In this document: piece after piece, positions 16,293-26,126 of the stretch
Position numbering within the stretch: the stretch's first letter is position 1
How the letters are laid out: each line of letters opens with the position of its first letter
Assembly: GCA_040222455.1 (NCBI GenBank)
Contig: JAVKDD010000001.1
Span: 1 to 64,000, forward strand
DNA length: 64,000 nucleotides
Origin: RHLJ01 sp040222455
GTDB lineage: Bacteria > Bacteroidota > Rhodothermia > Balneolales > Balneolaceae
Reading direction: 5' to 3'
Position numbers and translations under genes: made by a program
Notes under the pieces: model-generated
Told to the model about the DNA's origin: nothing
Databases searched by the model: none
The model's input: only the letters and a program-made list of their open reading frames with translations

Positions 16293-18719
16293 ATGATCAA
16301 GGCTACAACTAAACATGTGGCATCATTTGTATTGATGATGCTGCTTTCTGTAGGTTTTACAGTTACAACTGTTGCTCAAAATACTTTATATGGAGATAAT
16401 GTTATTGTTGACTCAGATTTTTCTGACGATACTTTATCATCTGCATGGGTAATTGAAGGAAATTCAGCTCTTGGTAATATTGGTGTAATTAATGGCGAAC
16501 TCGCTTTCACTAACTTACAAGAGACAGCTAACCAATACGACTTTCAAGTCAATCAGCCGTTTTCGGCAGAACAATTGGCAGAAATAGAAAAAGGCGGAAC
16601 GTTTGAATTAACATTTGATGCTCGTACAACAGCCGCTTCTAAAACTTTCCACGTATTTTTAGGACAAGTTGGTGGAGACTGGGCTCGTTACTGGAATTCT
16701 CCTGGTGATGGAGATGTAACAGCTACGAATGAAACACAAACTATCACTCTTACAACTGATGTTACCGAGACTTGGGATGCTATGCGACTAGGTTTCGAAA
16801 TAATGACTGATACATCAAGTTTATTCATTGATAATATTGTTCTACGAAAAGTGGATGACAATATCTTGATTGATGGAGAGCTAGTAATTGGAGACTCGCT
16901 AAGTGCAGCGTGGAACCCGGTTGCAGATGGAACTCAGGCTACATACTCTGTAGATAATGGTGCAGTAAAAATCTCTGAATTGCGAAATCTAGTAAACAGC
17001 TATGATGTTCAGTTTATTCAGGAGTTGGATTCAGTACAAATTGATTCTATTTATGCTGGTCCATACGAAATGATTTTCGATGCTAAAACATCAGCTGATG
17101 AGAAGCAAATTCAGGTTTTCTTTGGAAATAATGGTACTGGTGGAGATTGGACAAACTTTGCGCCAACACTTGTACTTGACAATACTATGAAAACCTATAA
17201 GCTGAATATAAATGCCTCACAAAATTGGGCACAAATGAAAGTTGGTTTTGAGGTATCAGCCGATACTTCTTCTGTTTGGTTTGATAATGTAATTCTTAGA
17301 AGAGTACGTGAAATTACACCTGATGCTCCAACATTCAGTTTAGCAACTAACAATGGAGTAGTAACAGTTACTGTAAACTCTCAAAGTACAGCTAGCGCTT
17401 TTGATGTTTATTTTAGCAACGCAGCAATAACAGAAATAGATGCTGCTGGTGTTACTTTAGTAGGTTCTGTCGCTGATTCATCTGGACTGAGCTTAACACA
17501 TTCAACTGCGGCACCTCACCCAACACTGGCTGAGAGTTTCACTGCACATTATGCAGTTGTAGCAAGAACGGAAAAAGGAACTGAAAGTGCTCCTACTACC
17601 AATTCTATTACAACTGATATGACGGTTGCAGCAAACTACGCAGTAGAATTAAGTACTGATGCAATTGACGCAGTGGCTGAAGCTCTTCTTTCAACAGGAG
17701 AAATTCCTGAAGCATCTGCATTAGCAGGATTCTTCCCTGACTCATATACTCCATTCACTATAAACTCTGAGAATAGAGTAATTATAAGTGGTACTGGTGG
17801 TGATAACGATGCGGATATTTCTAGTAGACATTGGATAGGCTTCGATCCTATTGATAACTTGCTAGTTATTTATGCTGAAGTGGACGATGATTCTATAGTT
17901 TTCGCAACTGAAGCAACAGGTGCTGGTGGTGCTTGGAATTTTGATTCATGGGAAATGGGTATCGGTAACTATGCTCCTGAGTCTTTCATTGAAGGTTCAA
18001 CTCATGAAACATATCAAAGTGGTGAAGAGCCAGATTGGCAATTAAGAGGCGGAGCCTTAGTAAGTCTTGAAGGCGTAGAAAGAGGATTTATACTTGGCTA
18101 CGGAATTGATGCAGCCAGAATAAATGGTGAAATTGAAAATTCACAAACTCTAGCTGAAAGAACTGCAACAGGGTATCGTACTCTTACTTTAATCTCTACT
18201 CCTGATTTAACTGGTGGTCCAACTATGGATGCTGCATTTGACTTCCCGTCAGGCTCAGACATCGGGTTATATCCACTTCAAATTTCATTGAACGATAATG
18301 ATGCAACTGCTAGAGATACTCAGGTTAACTGGGGATCAAAAAGTGTAGATGGTAACTGGTGGCAAGATCCTACTCAATGGAATGTGGTAGCTTTTGTCGG
18401 TGTAGATGCAGTTCCAGTTTCAAACGAAGATGATGGTAGTGAAACACAACCAATCAAATTCAGTTTAGACCAAAACTATCCAAACCCATTCAACCCAACT
18501 ACAAATATTTCATTTACTTTAGCTAATTCAACTAATGTAACTCTGGAAGTATTTAACATGTTAGGTCAAAAGGTAGCTACCTTGCTTCAAGGTGAAAAAA
18601 TGACAACTGGACAACATACTCAAGCATTTGATGCTTCAAGTCTTGCTTCAGGTATGTATCTATACAGATTGAGCACTTCATCTTTCGTGCAATCACGTAA
18701 AATGATGCTCATTAAATAA
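16293..18719 (+). CDS. Secreted two-module carbohydrate-binding protein with T9SS sorting domain
   Basis: The 808-residue protein has a signal peptide (residues 1-29, ending TTVAQ). Two related beta-sandwich modules of CBM4/9 type follow (about 33-187 and 190-342), each ending in a SSLFIDNIVLRKV or SSVWFDNVILRRV motif. Next come an Fn3-like segment (about 343-450), an acidic domain of unknown type (about 450-715, with WNFDSWEMGIGNY), and a C-terminal T9SS sorting domain (NYPNPFNPTTNISF...GMYLYRL). No glycosidase residues are recognisable, so it looks like a surface glycan-binding protein. It is the first gene behind the LacI operators. Ligand and exact module families are uncertain. Confidence 0.8.
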   Translation: MIKATTKHVASFVLMMLLSVGFTVTTVAQNTLYGDNVIVDSDFSDDTLSSAWVIEGNSALGNIGVINGELAFTNLQETANQYDFQVNQPFSAEQLAEIEKGGTFELTFDARTTAASKTFHVFLGQVGGDWARYWNSPGDGDVTATNETQTITLTTDVTETWDAMRLGFEIMTDTSSLFIDNIVLRKVDDNILIDGELVIGDSLSAAWNPVADGTQATYSVDNGAVKISELRNLVNSYDVQFIQELDSVQIDSIYAGPYEMIFDAKTSADEKQIQVFFGNNGTGGDWTNFAPTLVLDNTMKTYKLNINASQNWAQMKVGFEVSADTSSVWFDNVILRRVREITPDAPTFSLATNNGVVTVTVNSQSTASAFDVYFSNAAITEIDAAGVTLVGSVADSSGLSLTHSTAAPHPTLAESFTAHYAVVARTEKGTESAPTTNSITTDMTVAANYAVELSTDAIDAVAEALLSTGEIPEASALAGFFPDSYTPFTINSENRVIISGTGGDNDADISSRHWIGFDPIDNLLVIYAEVDDDSIVFATEATGAGGAWNFDSWEMGIGNYAPESFIEGSTHETYQSGEEPDWQLRGGALVSLEGVERGFILGYGIDAARINGEIENSQTLAERTATGYRTLTLISTPDLTGGPTMDAAFDFPSGSDIGLYPLQISLNDNDATARDTQVNWGSKSVDGNWWQDPTQWNVVAFVGVDAVPVSNEDDGSETQPIKFSLDQNYPNPFNPTTNISFTLANSTNVTLEVFNMLGQKVATLLQGEKMTTGQHTQAFDASSLASGMYLYRLSTSSFVQSRKMMLIK

Positions 18720-18746
18720 GTTCATATTATTATAATATTTAAATCA

Positions 18747-18777
18747 AATCAGGCGCGACATTTAGTCGTGCCTGATT
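18747..18777 (+). terminator. Strong 13-bp hairpin between the first operon gene and the TonB receptor
   Basis: AATCAGGCGCGAC (18747-18759) pairs with GTCGTGCCTGATT (18765-18777) with one G-U pair and a 5-base loop; AAATTTTT follows. It could terminate part of the transcripts after the binding-protein gene, or protect its 3' end, so the first gene would be expressed above the receptor. Confidence 0.65.
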
Positions 18778-18792
18778 AAATTTTTCATAACT

Positions 18793-21543
18793 ATGAAAAA
18801 AATTATATCAATCAAATTCTATACCCTGCTATTATTAGCGGTATTCATTTCTACAACCTCGATTTTTGCCGGAACAAAAGGGAAAATATCAGGGAAAGTA
18901 ATAGATGAATCTGGTGAACCATTAATCGGTGTTCAGGTTTTTATTGAGAATACTACAAAGGGTGTATTAACCGATATAGATGGTAATTATACAATTCTAA
19001 ACCTTGATCCCGGTAAATACACAGTCGTATTTAGCTATATAGGATTTGCTACAACAAAGGTTCAGGAAGTTCAAGTTATTGTAGATAAGACAACAGAAGT
19101 AAACACAACATTAGTAGAAGAAATAATTGAAGGGCAAGAAGTAATTGTTACAGCAGAACGCCCAATAGTTGAAAAGGATAGAACTACAACAACAGCGTAT
19201 GTAAGTTCAGAGCAGCTTGAAGAGTTGCCAATTGTAAGTTTAAATGAAGCTGTAAATCAGCAGGCCGGTGTAGTAGATGGTCACTTTAGAGGTGGTAGAC
19301 AAGGAGAGGTTTCATACCTTGTGAATGGAGTGCCAATAAATAACGCTTTTGATAATAATGCCTCTTTTGAAGTAGAACAAAATATGGTTTCTAGTTTAGA
19401 AGTAATTAGTGGAGTTTTTAATGCTGAATATGGTCAGGCACTTAGTGGTGTAGTTAATATTGTAACAAAAGGTGTTGCTGACAAATGGAGTGCTAATGTA
19501 TTAGCATATACAGGAACAATTGTAAGTGGTAGAGAGCTAGAATTTGTTTCTAAGAATACTACTCAAAATAATTTTTTAAGCGCCAGTGACTTCTCACAAG
19601 AAAAAGTATCATATACTGAAGCGTCGTCGACTTTTAAGAACTATGATGTTCAATTTTCAGCAGGTGGTCCAATTATTAAAGATAAACTGGGGATTCAAGC
19701 AACAGTTCGTTATGTAAATGATCCTGGATATTTAATCGGACGAGATATTTTTAGACCTAATGATGTTCAATCTGGGGTTTCTAGTAGTGGCGATCAAACC
19801 ACGTGGCTACTAAATGCATCTGGTACTGGAGATTTTGAAGAACTTAATAGAAATGAGAGGTATTCAATTAATACCGCATTGGTATATGAGTTTAATAGTA
19901 GGCTAAAACTCGATTATAATTTATTTTTCCAAGATGGAAATGGAAGAGGTTATGATCATGGCTATAAGTATAACCCAAATGGTATAAACAACTATTATAA
20001 TAGATCTCAGACCCACATTTTAGGATTACGCTATTCGATTGGGCAAAATTCTTTTGCTAATTTCTCGTACAGTTATTTACATGATCTTGGAGAAGACTAC
20101 TTGTACGACGATGCTACAACGACAGGAGTCCTCGACTCACGATATGCTCCACCACAACTTGCAAGTCAACAAGGTGAGTCTGCATTTAATATGGGGGGTA
20201 ATTATTTAGGTTCTGGGCAAAGTATAACTCAAACTCATACTATTGTTACCGATTTTACTTCCCAAATAAATAATACGGTACTTTTCAAAACTGGACTTTC
20301 TGCTCGTTTTCATAACTTAGATAATGAAAGTTTTGGTATAACAACGAACGCAGCAAATGAGCCTATTAGGTCTAACAATCCGTTGAGTAATTCTTCGCTC
20401 GAAGTTAGCCCATATGAAGCTGCAGGTTATTCACAAGTAAAGCTGGAATTTGAAAATTTAATTGTAAACGCTGGAATTAGATTTGATTACTTCGAACCAG
20501 ATTATGTAGTTCCAATCGATATATCACAAATTAGGGACGAATCGATTCCAGATCGTAACGGAGCTCCGGGTGATTCTGTTTTAAACAGAAGGGATGCAGA
20601 CGCTTCTTTTCAAATAAGTCCTCGCTTAGGAATTGCTTTTCCAATTTCTGATACAGGAGTAATGAGATTTTCTGCAGGTTTATTCTTTCAAACACCTCGT
20701 TTAAATTTACTATACACAAACAATGAGTTTGAAGGTGTAATTGGTTCAAATACAAATTACGGAAATGCAGAATTAGGCTCAGAAAGAACATTACAATTTG
20801 AAGTAGGTTTACAACAAGGTTTATCTGAGACTTTAGCATTAGATTTTACTCTGTTCTCTAAAGATATACGTGGACTAGCAGGGACTGAAGTTGCCAGAGA
20901 TAGAAACGGAGGATATGTTTCTCGATTAGTTAATTTAGATTACGGAACTATTAAAGGCGCTACTTTATCGTTATATCAAAGAGGAGCAGGCCCAATAAGT
21001 TGGACAATTGATTATACCTTACAGTTTGCTAGTGGTTCAGCATCAGACCCGAACGAAAACTTTAACCGTCAAGTAAATGGTGAAGACCCAGTTGTTAAAA
21101 TAAACAGATTGAATTGGGATAGAAGAAACGTTTTAAATAATACTGTTACTTGGAATAGTAATTTTGGTTTAACTGTTTCTGCTATAAATAGCTTACAAAC
21201 AGGTACTCCATACACTTCTGAAAGAAATGAAGTGCTTTCAACAGTGCCAAATAATGAAGATAAACCTATCTGGTTCAATTCAGACGCAAGAGTATATTAT
21301 AAGCCGGTAATTTTAAAACAAGACTTTCAGCTGTTCTTACAAGTTGATAACATCTTTGACTCAGCACCAAATTGGTCGGTATATAATGATACAGGCTTAG
21401 CCACAGAATCGACTGACCTAAGCCGAAGAATAAGTTCTGGATCTTCTCCTGGTGGCTTAAACTCTTATAATGAGTTTTATATAAGGGAAGATTGGCAAGG
21501 TCCTCCACGTACAATTAAAGTAGGTTTTAGCCTAAAATTCTAA
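18793..21543 (+). CDS. TonB-dependent outer-membrane receptor with N-terminal carboxypeptidase-regulatory-like domain
   Basis: The 916-residue protein has a signal peptide (ends SIFAG), then a CarboxypepD-reg-like domain (GKISGKVIDESGEPLIGVQV to about residue 110). The plug domain follows (LPIVSLNEAVNQQAGVVDGH, RGGRQGEVSYLVNGVPINNA, SGVFNAEYGQALSGVVNIVT), then a long beta-barrel ending in the aromatic IKVGFSLKF. It takes up a ligand across the outer membrane using TonB energy. Its operon with a glycan-binding protein suggests an oligosaccharide. No SusD-type lipoprotein accompanies it. Its stop is nine bases from the next frame. Confidence 0.9.
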   Translation: MKKIISIKFYTLLLLAVFISTTSIFAGTKGKISGKVIDESGEPLIGVQVFIENTTKGVLTDIDGNYTILNLDPGKYTVVFSYIGFATTKVQEVQVIVDKTTEVNTTLVEEIIEGQEVIVTAERPIVEKDRTTTTAYVSSEQLEELPIVSLNEAVNQQAGVVDGHFRGGRQGEVSYLVNGVPINNAFDNNASFEVEQNMVSSLEVISGVFNAEYGQALSGVVNIVTKGVADKWSANVLAYTGTIVSGRELEFVSKNTTQNNFLSASDFSQEKVSYTEASSTFKNYDVQFSAGGPIIKDKLGIQATVRYVNDPGYLIGRDIFRPNDVQSGVSSSGDQTTWLLNASGTGDFEELNRNERYSINTALVYEFNSRLKLDYNLFFQDGNGRGYDHGYKYNPNGINNYYNRSQTHILGLRYSIGQNSFANFSYSYLHDLGEDYLYDDATTTGVLDSRYAPPQLASQQGESAFNMGGNYLGSGQSITQTHTIVTDFTSQINNTVLFKTGLSARFHNLDNESFGITTNAANEPIRSNNPLSNSSLEVSPYEAAGYSQVKLEFENLIVNAGIRFDYFEPDYVVPIDISQIRDESIPDRNGAPGDSVLNRRDADASFQISPRLGIAFPISDTGVMRFSAGLFFQTPRLNLLYTNNEFEGVIGSNTNYGNAELGSERTLQFEVGLQQGLSETLALDFTLFSKDIRGLAGTEVARDRNGGYVSRLVNLDYGTIKGATLSLYQRGAGPISWTIDYTLQFASGSASDPNENFNRQVNGEDPVVKINRLNWDRRNVLNNTVTWNSNFGLTVSAINSLQTGTPYTSERNEVLSTVPNNEDKPIWFNSDARVYYKPVILKQDFQLFLQVDNIFDSAPNWSVYNDTGLATESTDLSRRISSGSSPGGLNSYNEFYIREDWQGPPRTIKVGFSLKF

Positions 21544-21572
21544 ATAAAACATTGATTTTAGAAAAAGAGATT

Positions 21573-24500
21573 ATGCTCAACAAAATAAAATTTACTCTTC
21601 TTACCCTTCTTATAATTGTTGGTATTGGAGAGGCTCAAGCTCAAAATATTCCTGACTCTCTCAATGGAGTCGTTTATCGAGGCGATGCCGATATTATTGC
21701 CAGAGGGGTAATCGATGGCAACTTAATTGAGACTAATTATAGAAATCATGGTGAGCTTTCCAGATGGAGTGATTTACCTTGGGGGGTTTGGCCAAGAACT
21801 GTTGGGGGTCGCCATATTGACGGTGTTGGAGTAATTGTAGCTGGATATGTTGAAGGTGCTTATCCATCTAGAATTAATTCTTTTGAAGATTATAGAAATT
21901 GGAATCCAGGACCGGGTGCAGTAGGAGATACCACCTTAAATCCACTAATTATTAATTACCGAGATGCAGGTAGAAGAGAAAGCCCATACTCAGGTGAGGT
22001 TTGGGGTTGGCTTCCTTTACCAGGATTTAATAACCAATTAAGAATTGATCCGATAACTCTGGCAGCTTCACCTATTCCGGCTATATCAAATGATCCAAAT
22101 TCATGGCCTGAATTTTGGCCAGATAAACTTGATCAGGAAGATGCAGGTTGGCCAGGAACCTGGAATGGTAGAGATGGTAGATTTGCAAGTGCAGATTTGG
22201 AATCTTTTTATGTAATGGATGATTATTCTGACTTAGAATATGCTTGGGGAGTAGAAGATTTATCTTCAGCTCCAGGATTTCAACAAGGTGCGCATAGTTC
22301 GCTTGGAGTCTATCATCCTAGCCCAGAAAGTGATATGACAATGGGCGGTTTCGGTTTACAAATGCAGGTACGATTATTTCAATGGGCTAATGTTCTTGCA
22401 GAGGATACCATGTTTCTGATTTATAGAATCAGTAACAACGGAGATTACGCTCAGGAGAGATTATTTTTTGCCCAAATTGTAGATTATGGTTTAGGGAATG
22501 AAGAAAATGATGATAACGCTAGTTTTGATGATCTACTGGATGTGGTTTTTGGTTGGGATTCTGACGGTATTGGAACACCTACAACAGGTGGCTCGAACTA
22601 CGACTTAGGATATACTGGATTTGCATTTTTGGAGTCTCCAGCAAATGATAATAATATGATAGATGATGATTTAGATGGAATAACAGATGAGTCAAGATTT
22701 GACGAAAATTATCTTCTATTAACTACTTTAGATGAAATACAGAATTACGCAGCCGCAAATTATAACTTGACCGATTTTGAAAATTTTCACGGAGAAACAG
22801 TAGAAGATCGACCCGCTGCCAAAGCACTAAGATGGTTTACAACTGATGAAAATCTGGATTGGGTAGGATATTCAGACGCTAATGAAAATGGCGTTTGGGA
22901 TGACGGAGAAGTTCTAAACAATGATGTTGGTAAAGATGGTTTAGGTCCTTTTGATTTAAACTATCCGGGAGCTGACGAAGGGCAAGGTGATGGTATTCCA
23001 AATAACGGAGAACCAAATTATAACGAACTTGATGTGGATGAATCAGATCAAATAGGTTTAACAGGATTTGACCTCGATACAAGACCTACCTATGAAGCAG
23101 GTGATAACTTACGAGATGATACATGGTTATTTGATAAAATTGAAGAACACTTATTCTCTAATCCTGCTTATGAAAGACCTGGTACTGTAGCTAATGATGA
23201 GCCTTTTATATTGTTCGTATCTGGTGAAGTTGAATTAGGAAGTACAAGTGATCCTAATGCAAAATCCACCGATTTCTTTTCTACTGCTTGGATTTTTGGA
23301 GACGATGAAGAAGACTTCTTTAAAAACAGAAGAACTGTACAGAATATTTACAATGCAGATTATAATTTTGCACAACCACCAATAGTACCAACTCTAACAG
23401 CTGTTGCTGGAGATGGTCAAGTTATTCTTTCTTGGGATACATTATCAGTTGGTAGCTTTGACCGTTTCCTTCAAGAGTTTGATTTTGAGGGTTATAAAGT
23501 TTACAAGTCAACCAACAACGTTTTTACTGATTCCAGAAGTATTACAGATGTGAATGGTACTCCAACTTTTTATAAGCCAATTGCACAGTACGACTTAGTT
23601 AACGAATTCTCAGGTACGGTACCAGTATTTGATGGCGAAGCGGTATACGATCTTGGAGATAATACTGGCTTAAAATTCTTTTACGTCGATAATGATGTAA
23701 TTAACGGAAAAACATATTACTACTCTGTTGTAGCTTACGATAGAGGTGTTCCAGCTAATGACACTACAGGGGCTGAAGGAATTGATCCTCAAGAAAATAC
23801 CTTTAGAATTGCTGTAGATTTTACAGGAGATGTAATAGGAACTTCTTCAAACTCTGCTTCGGTAGTACCAACAACATTAGCAGCTGGATATGTTGAAGGT
23901 GGCTCCACTGTTGATTTAAGCTCGGTTACTGCAGGATCTGGGACAGGATATGCCTCTTTAAATGTAGTAGTTGATTCTGAGTTAAATGAAAATAAACTTT
24001 ATGAAGTTTCATTTAGTGATTCAGCATCATTAGTTGGAGATTTTAGAGTTACTGACACATACAGTGTTACAGAACTAGTAGATAATACTGTAAAAATAGC
24101 TAGTTCATCATATCAGTCGACAACTAGTATAGTTGATGGATTTACTATTAATTTGTTTAATGATACTCCAGGAACTTTGATTACTACAAAAACTGGATAT
24201 GTCTCAAATGAAGGCACAGAAAATGAAACATTTGGATTAGACCCAGCTTCACTTGATGGACTTTCAACCGACTGGTCTATCTCAGTTGCTGCAAATGATC
24301 CTACGGCTCAAACAGAGGCTGAAGCTTCTCAAAACTTTTTGAGAACGGATAACGACTACGAATTACTCTTTGTAGATCCTAATGATAGTACGTATCGACC
24401 ACCACTACGATTTGGAGGAGTTTTTAGCAGATTTGAAATTCCAGTTTTCGCTAGAAATGTGAATAAAGGAACTCAGGCAGATTTGTTTATCATAGATTCG

Positions 24501-25046
24501 GATGATAGCGACGATCTAAGTAGCGGAGATATATTATTCATATCTGAAAGAAACGAATTAGGAAGTCAGAGATATAAATTCACAGTAGAATTCACGGCGG
24601 GTAGCAATAACATAGCTCCTTCACCTGGAGATAAGATTAGAATTTCTACAACAAGAGCATTTGGCTCTGATGACAAATTTACTTTCGGAGTTAAAGGAAG
24701 TAGTATAGATAATGAACTTGCAGGAGATGAGCTGAGTGATATTTTCGTAGCACCAAATCCTTACATAGGAGCTGCTTCATGGGAAAGAGCTTCGAATTCG
24801 TTCGGTAGAGGTGAAAGAAAAATCAACTTTATGAACCTGCCAAAAGAATGTACGATTAGAATATTTAATGTTCGTGGGGAGTTAATCAGAACCATTGAAC
24901 ATAATGTAACTTCTAATAATGAAGGGTCAGCCTCATGGGATCTTCTAACTAATAATAATGAAGATGTAGCCTACGGAGTTTATTTTTACCATGTAGAAGC
25001 GCCGGGGATTGGAGAATTCAAAAGCAAATTCGCTGTAGTAAAATAA
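21573..25046 (+). CDS. Large secreted protein with C-terminal T9SS/FlgD-like domain
   Basis: The 1157-residue protein begins with a signal peptide (MLNKIKFTLLTLLIIVGIGE, ending AQAQ). ATG 21573 is chosen over an in-frame TTG at 21552 because the signal starts there and AGAGA precedes it. The body has aspartate-rich stretches that look like Ca-binding loops (NDNNMIDDDLDGITDESRF), an Fn3-like segment (SWDTLSVGSF...GYKVYKSTNN, about 620-730), and a C-terminal domain (IFVAPNPYIGAASWER...TIRIFNVRGELIRTIEH) of the T9SS/FlgD-Ig kind. No enzymatic motif is recognised. Its place after the receptor resembles the surface partner of the receptor. Confidence 0.75.
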   Translation: MLNKIKFTLLTLLIIVGIGEAQAQNIPDSLNGVVYRGDADIIARGVIDGNLIETNYRNHGELSRWSDLPWGVWPRTVGGRHIDGVGVIVAGYVEGAYPSRINSFEDYRNWNPGPGAVGDTTLNPLIINYRDAGRRESPYSGEVWGWLPLPGFNNQLRIDPITLAASPIPAISNDPNSWPEFWPDKLDQEDAGWPGTWNGRDGRFASADLESFYVMDDYSDLEYAWGVEDLSSAPGFQQGAHSSLGVYHPSPESDMTMGGFGLQMQVRLFQWANVLAEDTMFLIYRISNNGDYAQERLFFAQIVDYGLGNEENDDNASFDDLLDVVFGWDSDGIGTPTTGGSNYDLGYTGFAFLESPANDNNMIDDDLDGITDESRFDENYLLLTTLDEIQNYAAANYNLTDFENFHGETVEDRPAAKALRWFTTDENLDWVGYSDANENGVWDDGEVLNNDVGKDGLGPFDLNYPGADEGQGDGIPNNGEPNYNELDVDESDQIGLTGFDLDTRPTYEAGDNLRDDTWLFDKIEEHLFSNPAYERPGTVANDEPFILFVSGEVELGSTSDPNAKSTDFFSTAWIFGDDEEDFFKNRRTVQNIYNADYNFAQPPIVPTLTAVAGDGQVILSWDTLSVGSFDRFLQEFDFEGYKVYKSTNNVFTDSRSITDVNGTPTFYKPIAQYDLVNEFSGTVPVFDGEAVYDLGDNTGLKFFYVDNDVINGKTYYYSVVAYDRGVPANDTTGAEGIDPQENTFRIAVDFTGDVIGTSSNSASVVPTTLAAGYVEGGSTVDLSSVTAGSGTGYASLNVVVDSELNENKLYEVSFSDSASLVGDFRVTDTYSVTELVDNTVKIASSSYQSTTSIVDGFTINLFNDTPGTLITTKTGYVSNEGTENETFGLDPASLDGLSTDWSISVAANDPTAQTEAEASQNFLRTDNDYELLFVDPNDSTYRPPLRFGGVFSRFEIPVFARNVNKGTQADLFIIDSDDSDDLSSGDILFISERNELGSQRYKFTVEFTAGSNNIAPSPGDKIRISTTRAFGSDDKFTFGVKGSSIDNELAGDELSDIFVAPNPYIGAASWERASNSFGRGERKINFMNLPKECTIRIFNVRGELIRTIEHNVTSNNEGSASWDLLTNNNEDVAYGVYFYHVEAPGIGEFKSKFAVVK

Positions 25047-25070
25047 TAGCAAGTATACAACCAGATTAAT

Positions 25071-26126
25071 ATGAGATTCATGAATAAAAATATAATCACA
25101 TTACAGATTTTTGTACTTCTTGCAGCTACGCAAGTATTTGGTCAAAGCAGAGTTGGTACTTCAGCAGCTCCGTTTCTAACAATGGGAGTTGGAGCTAAAG
25201 GTGCTGCACTTGGTCATGCAAATACAGTGAACTCTAGCGGTGCAGAAGCAATGTATTGGAACCCGTCTGGAATTTCGTTAGAAAATGAAGCGGGTTCAGC
25301 TAACTCAGCTTTTTTTAGTATCAATGAATTATTTGTTGATGTAAGCGCCTATGCTGCTGGTTTAGTATTTCCAATCGGTAACGACACTGGCAAGAATTTT
25401 GGGATAGCAGTAAATTATGTAGACTACGGTAGAATGGATGTGAGAACTGTCGAATTACAGGAAGGAACCGGAGCAACTTTTGGAGCTCATGACTTAAGCA
25501 TTGGACTAACGTATGCCCAGAACTTAACTGAAAGCTTCCATTTTGGAGGAACCGCTAAACTCATCCAACAAAAAATATATGACATGACAGCAGGAACCTT
25601 TGCAATCGACGTAGGTTTTCTTCTAAAGACAGAATATATAAATGGACTTACAATTGGTGCTTCTATTAGTAATTTTGGCGGAAAAATGCAGATGGACGGG
25701 GTAAACAGCCAATATTTCCTTGATGTAGATCCTACAAGTGAAGGTAATAACGAAGATGTTGCTTCAAGAATTTATATGGACAAATGGGATTTACCTCTTT
25801 CATTTAGAGTTGGAGTAAAAATACCTGCGATAAAGAAAGATAACTTAGAACTCTTGCTGCTCTCAGAAGCTCAACAAACAAATGATAATGACCTGAATCT
25901 TGATTCTGGCACCGAACTTAGCTATCTCTCAAATACTGTAAAATTTCATGCTAGAGCAGGGTATAAAGATCTGTTACTTGGTAATAAAGTTGATTCTCAT
26001 TTCACTTATGGAGCCGGCTTTATCCTTAATACAGCAAATGGATTAGCAATTGGAGTTGATTTTGCTCAAGTTCCTTTCGAATATCTGGGGCAAACTACAA
26101 TCATTGATTTAAAGCTATATTTTTAA
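25071..26126 (+). CDS. PorV/PorQ-family outer-membrane protein
   Basis: The 351-residue protein has a signal peptide (ends TQVFG) and the family opening SAAPFLTMGVGAKGAALGHA followed by GAEAMYWNPSGIS, then a predicted beta-barrel of FadL-like type. PorV and relatives serve as shuttles or barrel components of type IX secretion. Having it next to two T9SS cargo proteins fits that role. An alternative start three codons later (25080) is equally good. The stop codon is immediately followed by the ATG of the next gene. Confidence 0.82.
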   Translation: MRFMNKNIITLQIFVLLAATQVFGQSRVGTSAAPFLTMGVGAKGAALGHANTVNSSGAEAMYWNPSGISLENEAGSANSAFFSINELFVDVSAYAAGLVFPIGNDTGKNFGIAVNYVDYGRMDVRTVELQEGTGATFGAHDLSIGLTYAQNLTESFHFGGTAKLIQQKIYDMTAGTFAIDVGFLLKTEYINGLTIGASISNFGGKMQMDGVNSQYFLDVDPTSEGNNEDVASRIYMDKWDLPLSFRVGVKIPAIKKDNLELLLLSEAQQTNDNDLNLDSGTELSYLSNTVKFHARAGYKDLLLGNKVDSHFTYGAGFILNTANGLAIGVDFAQVPFEYLGQTTIIDLKLYF

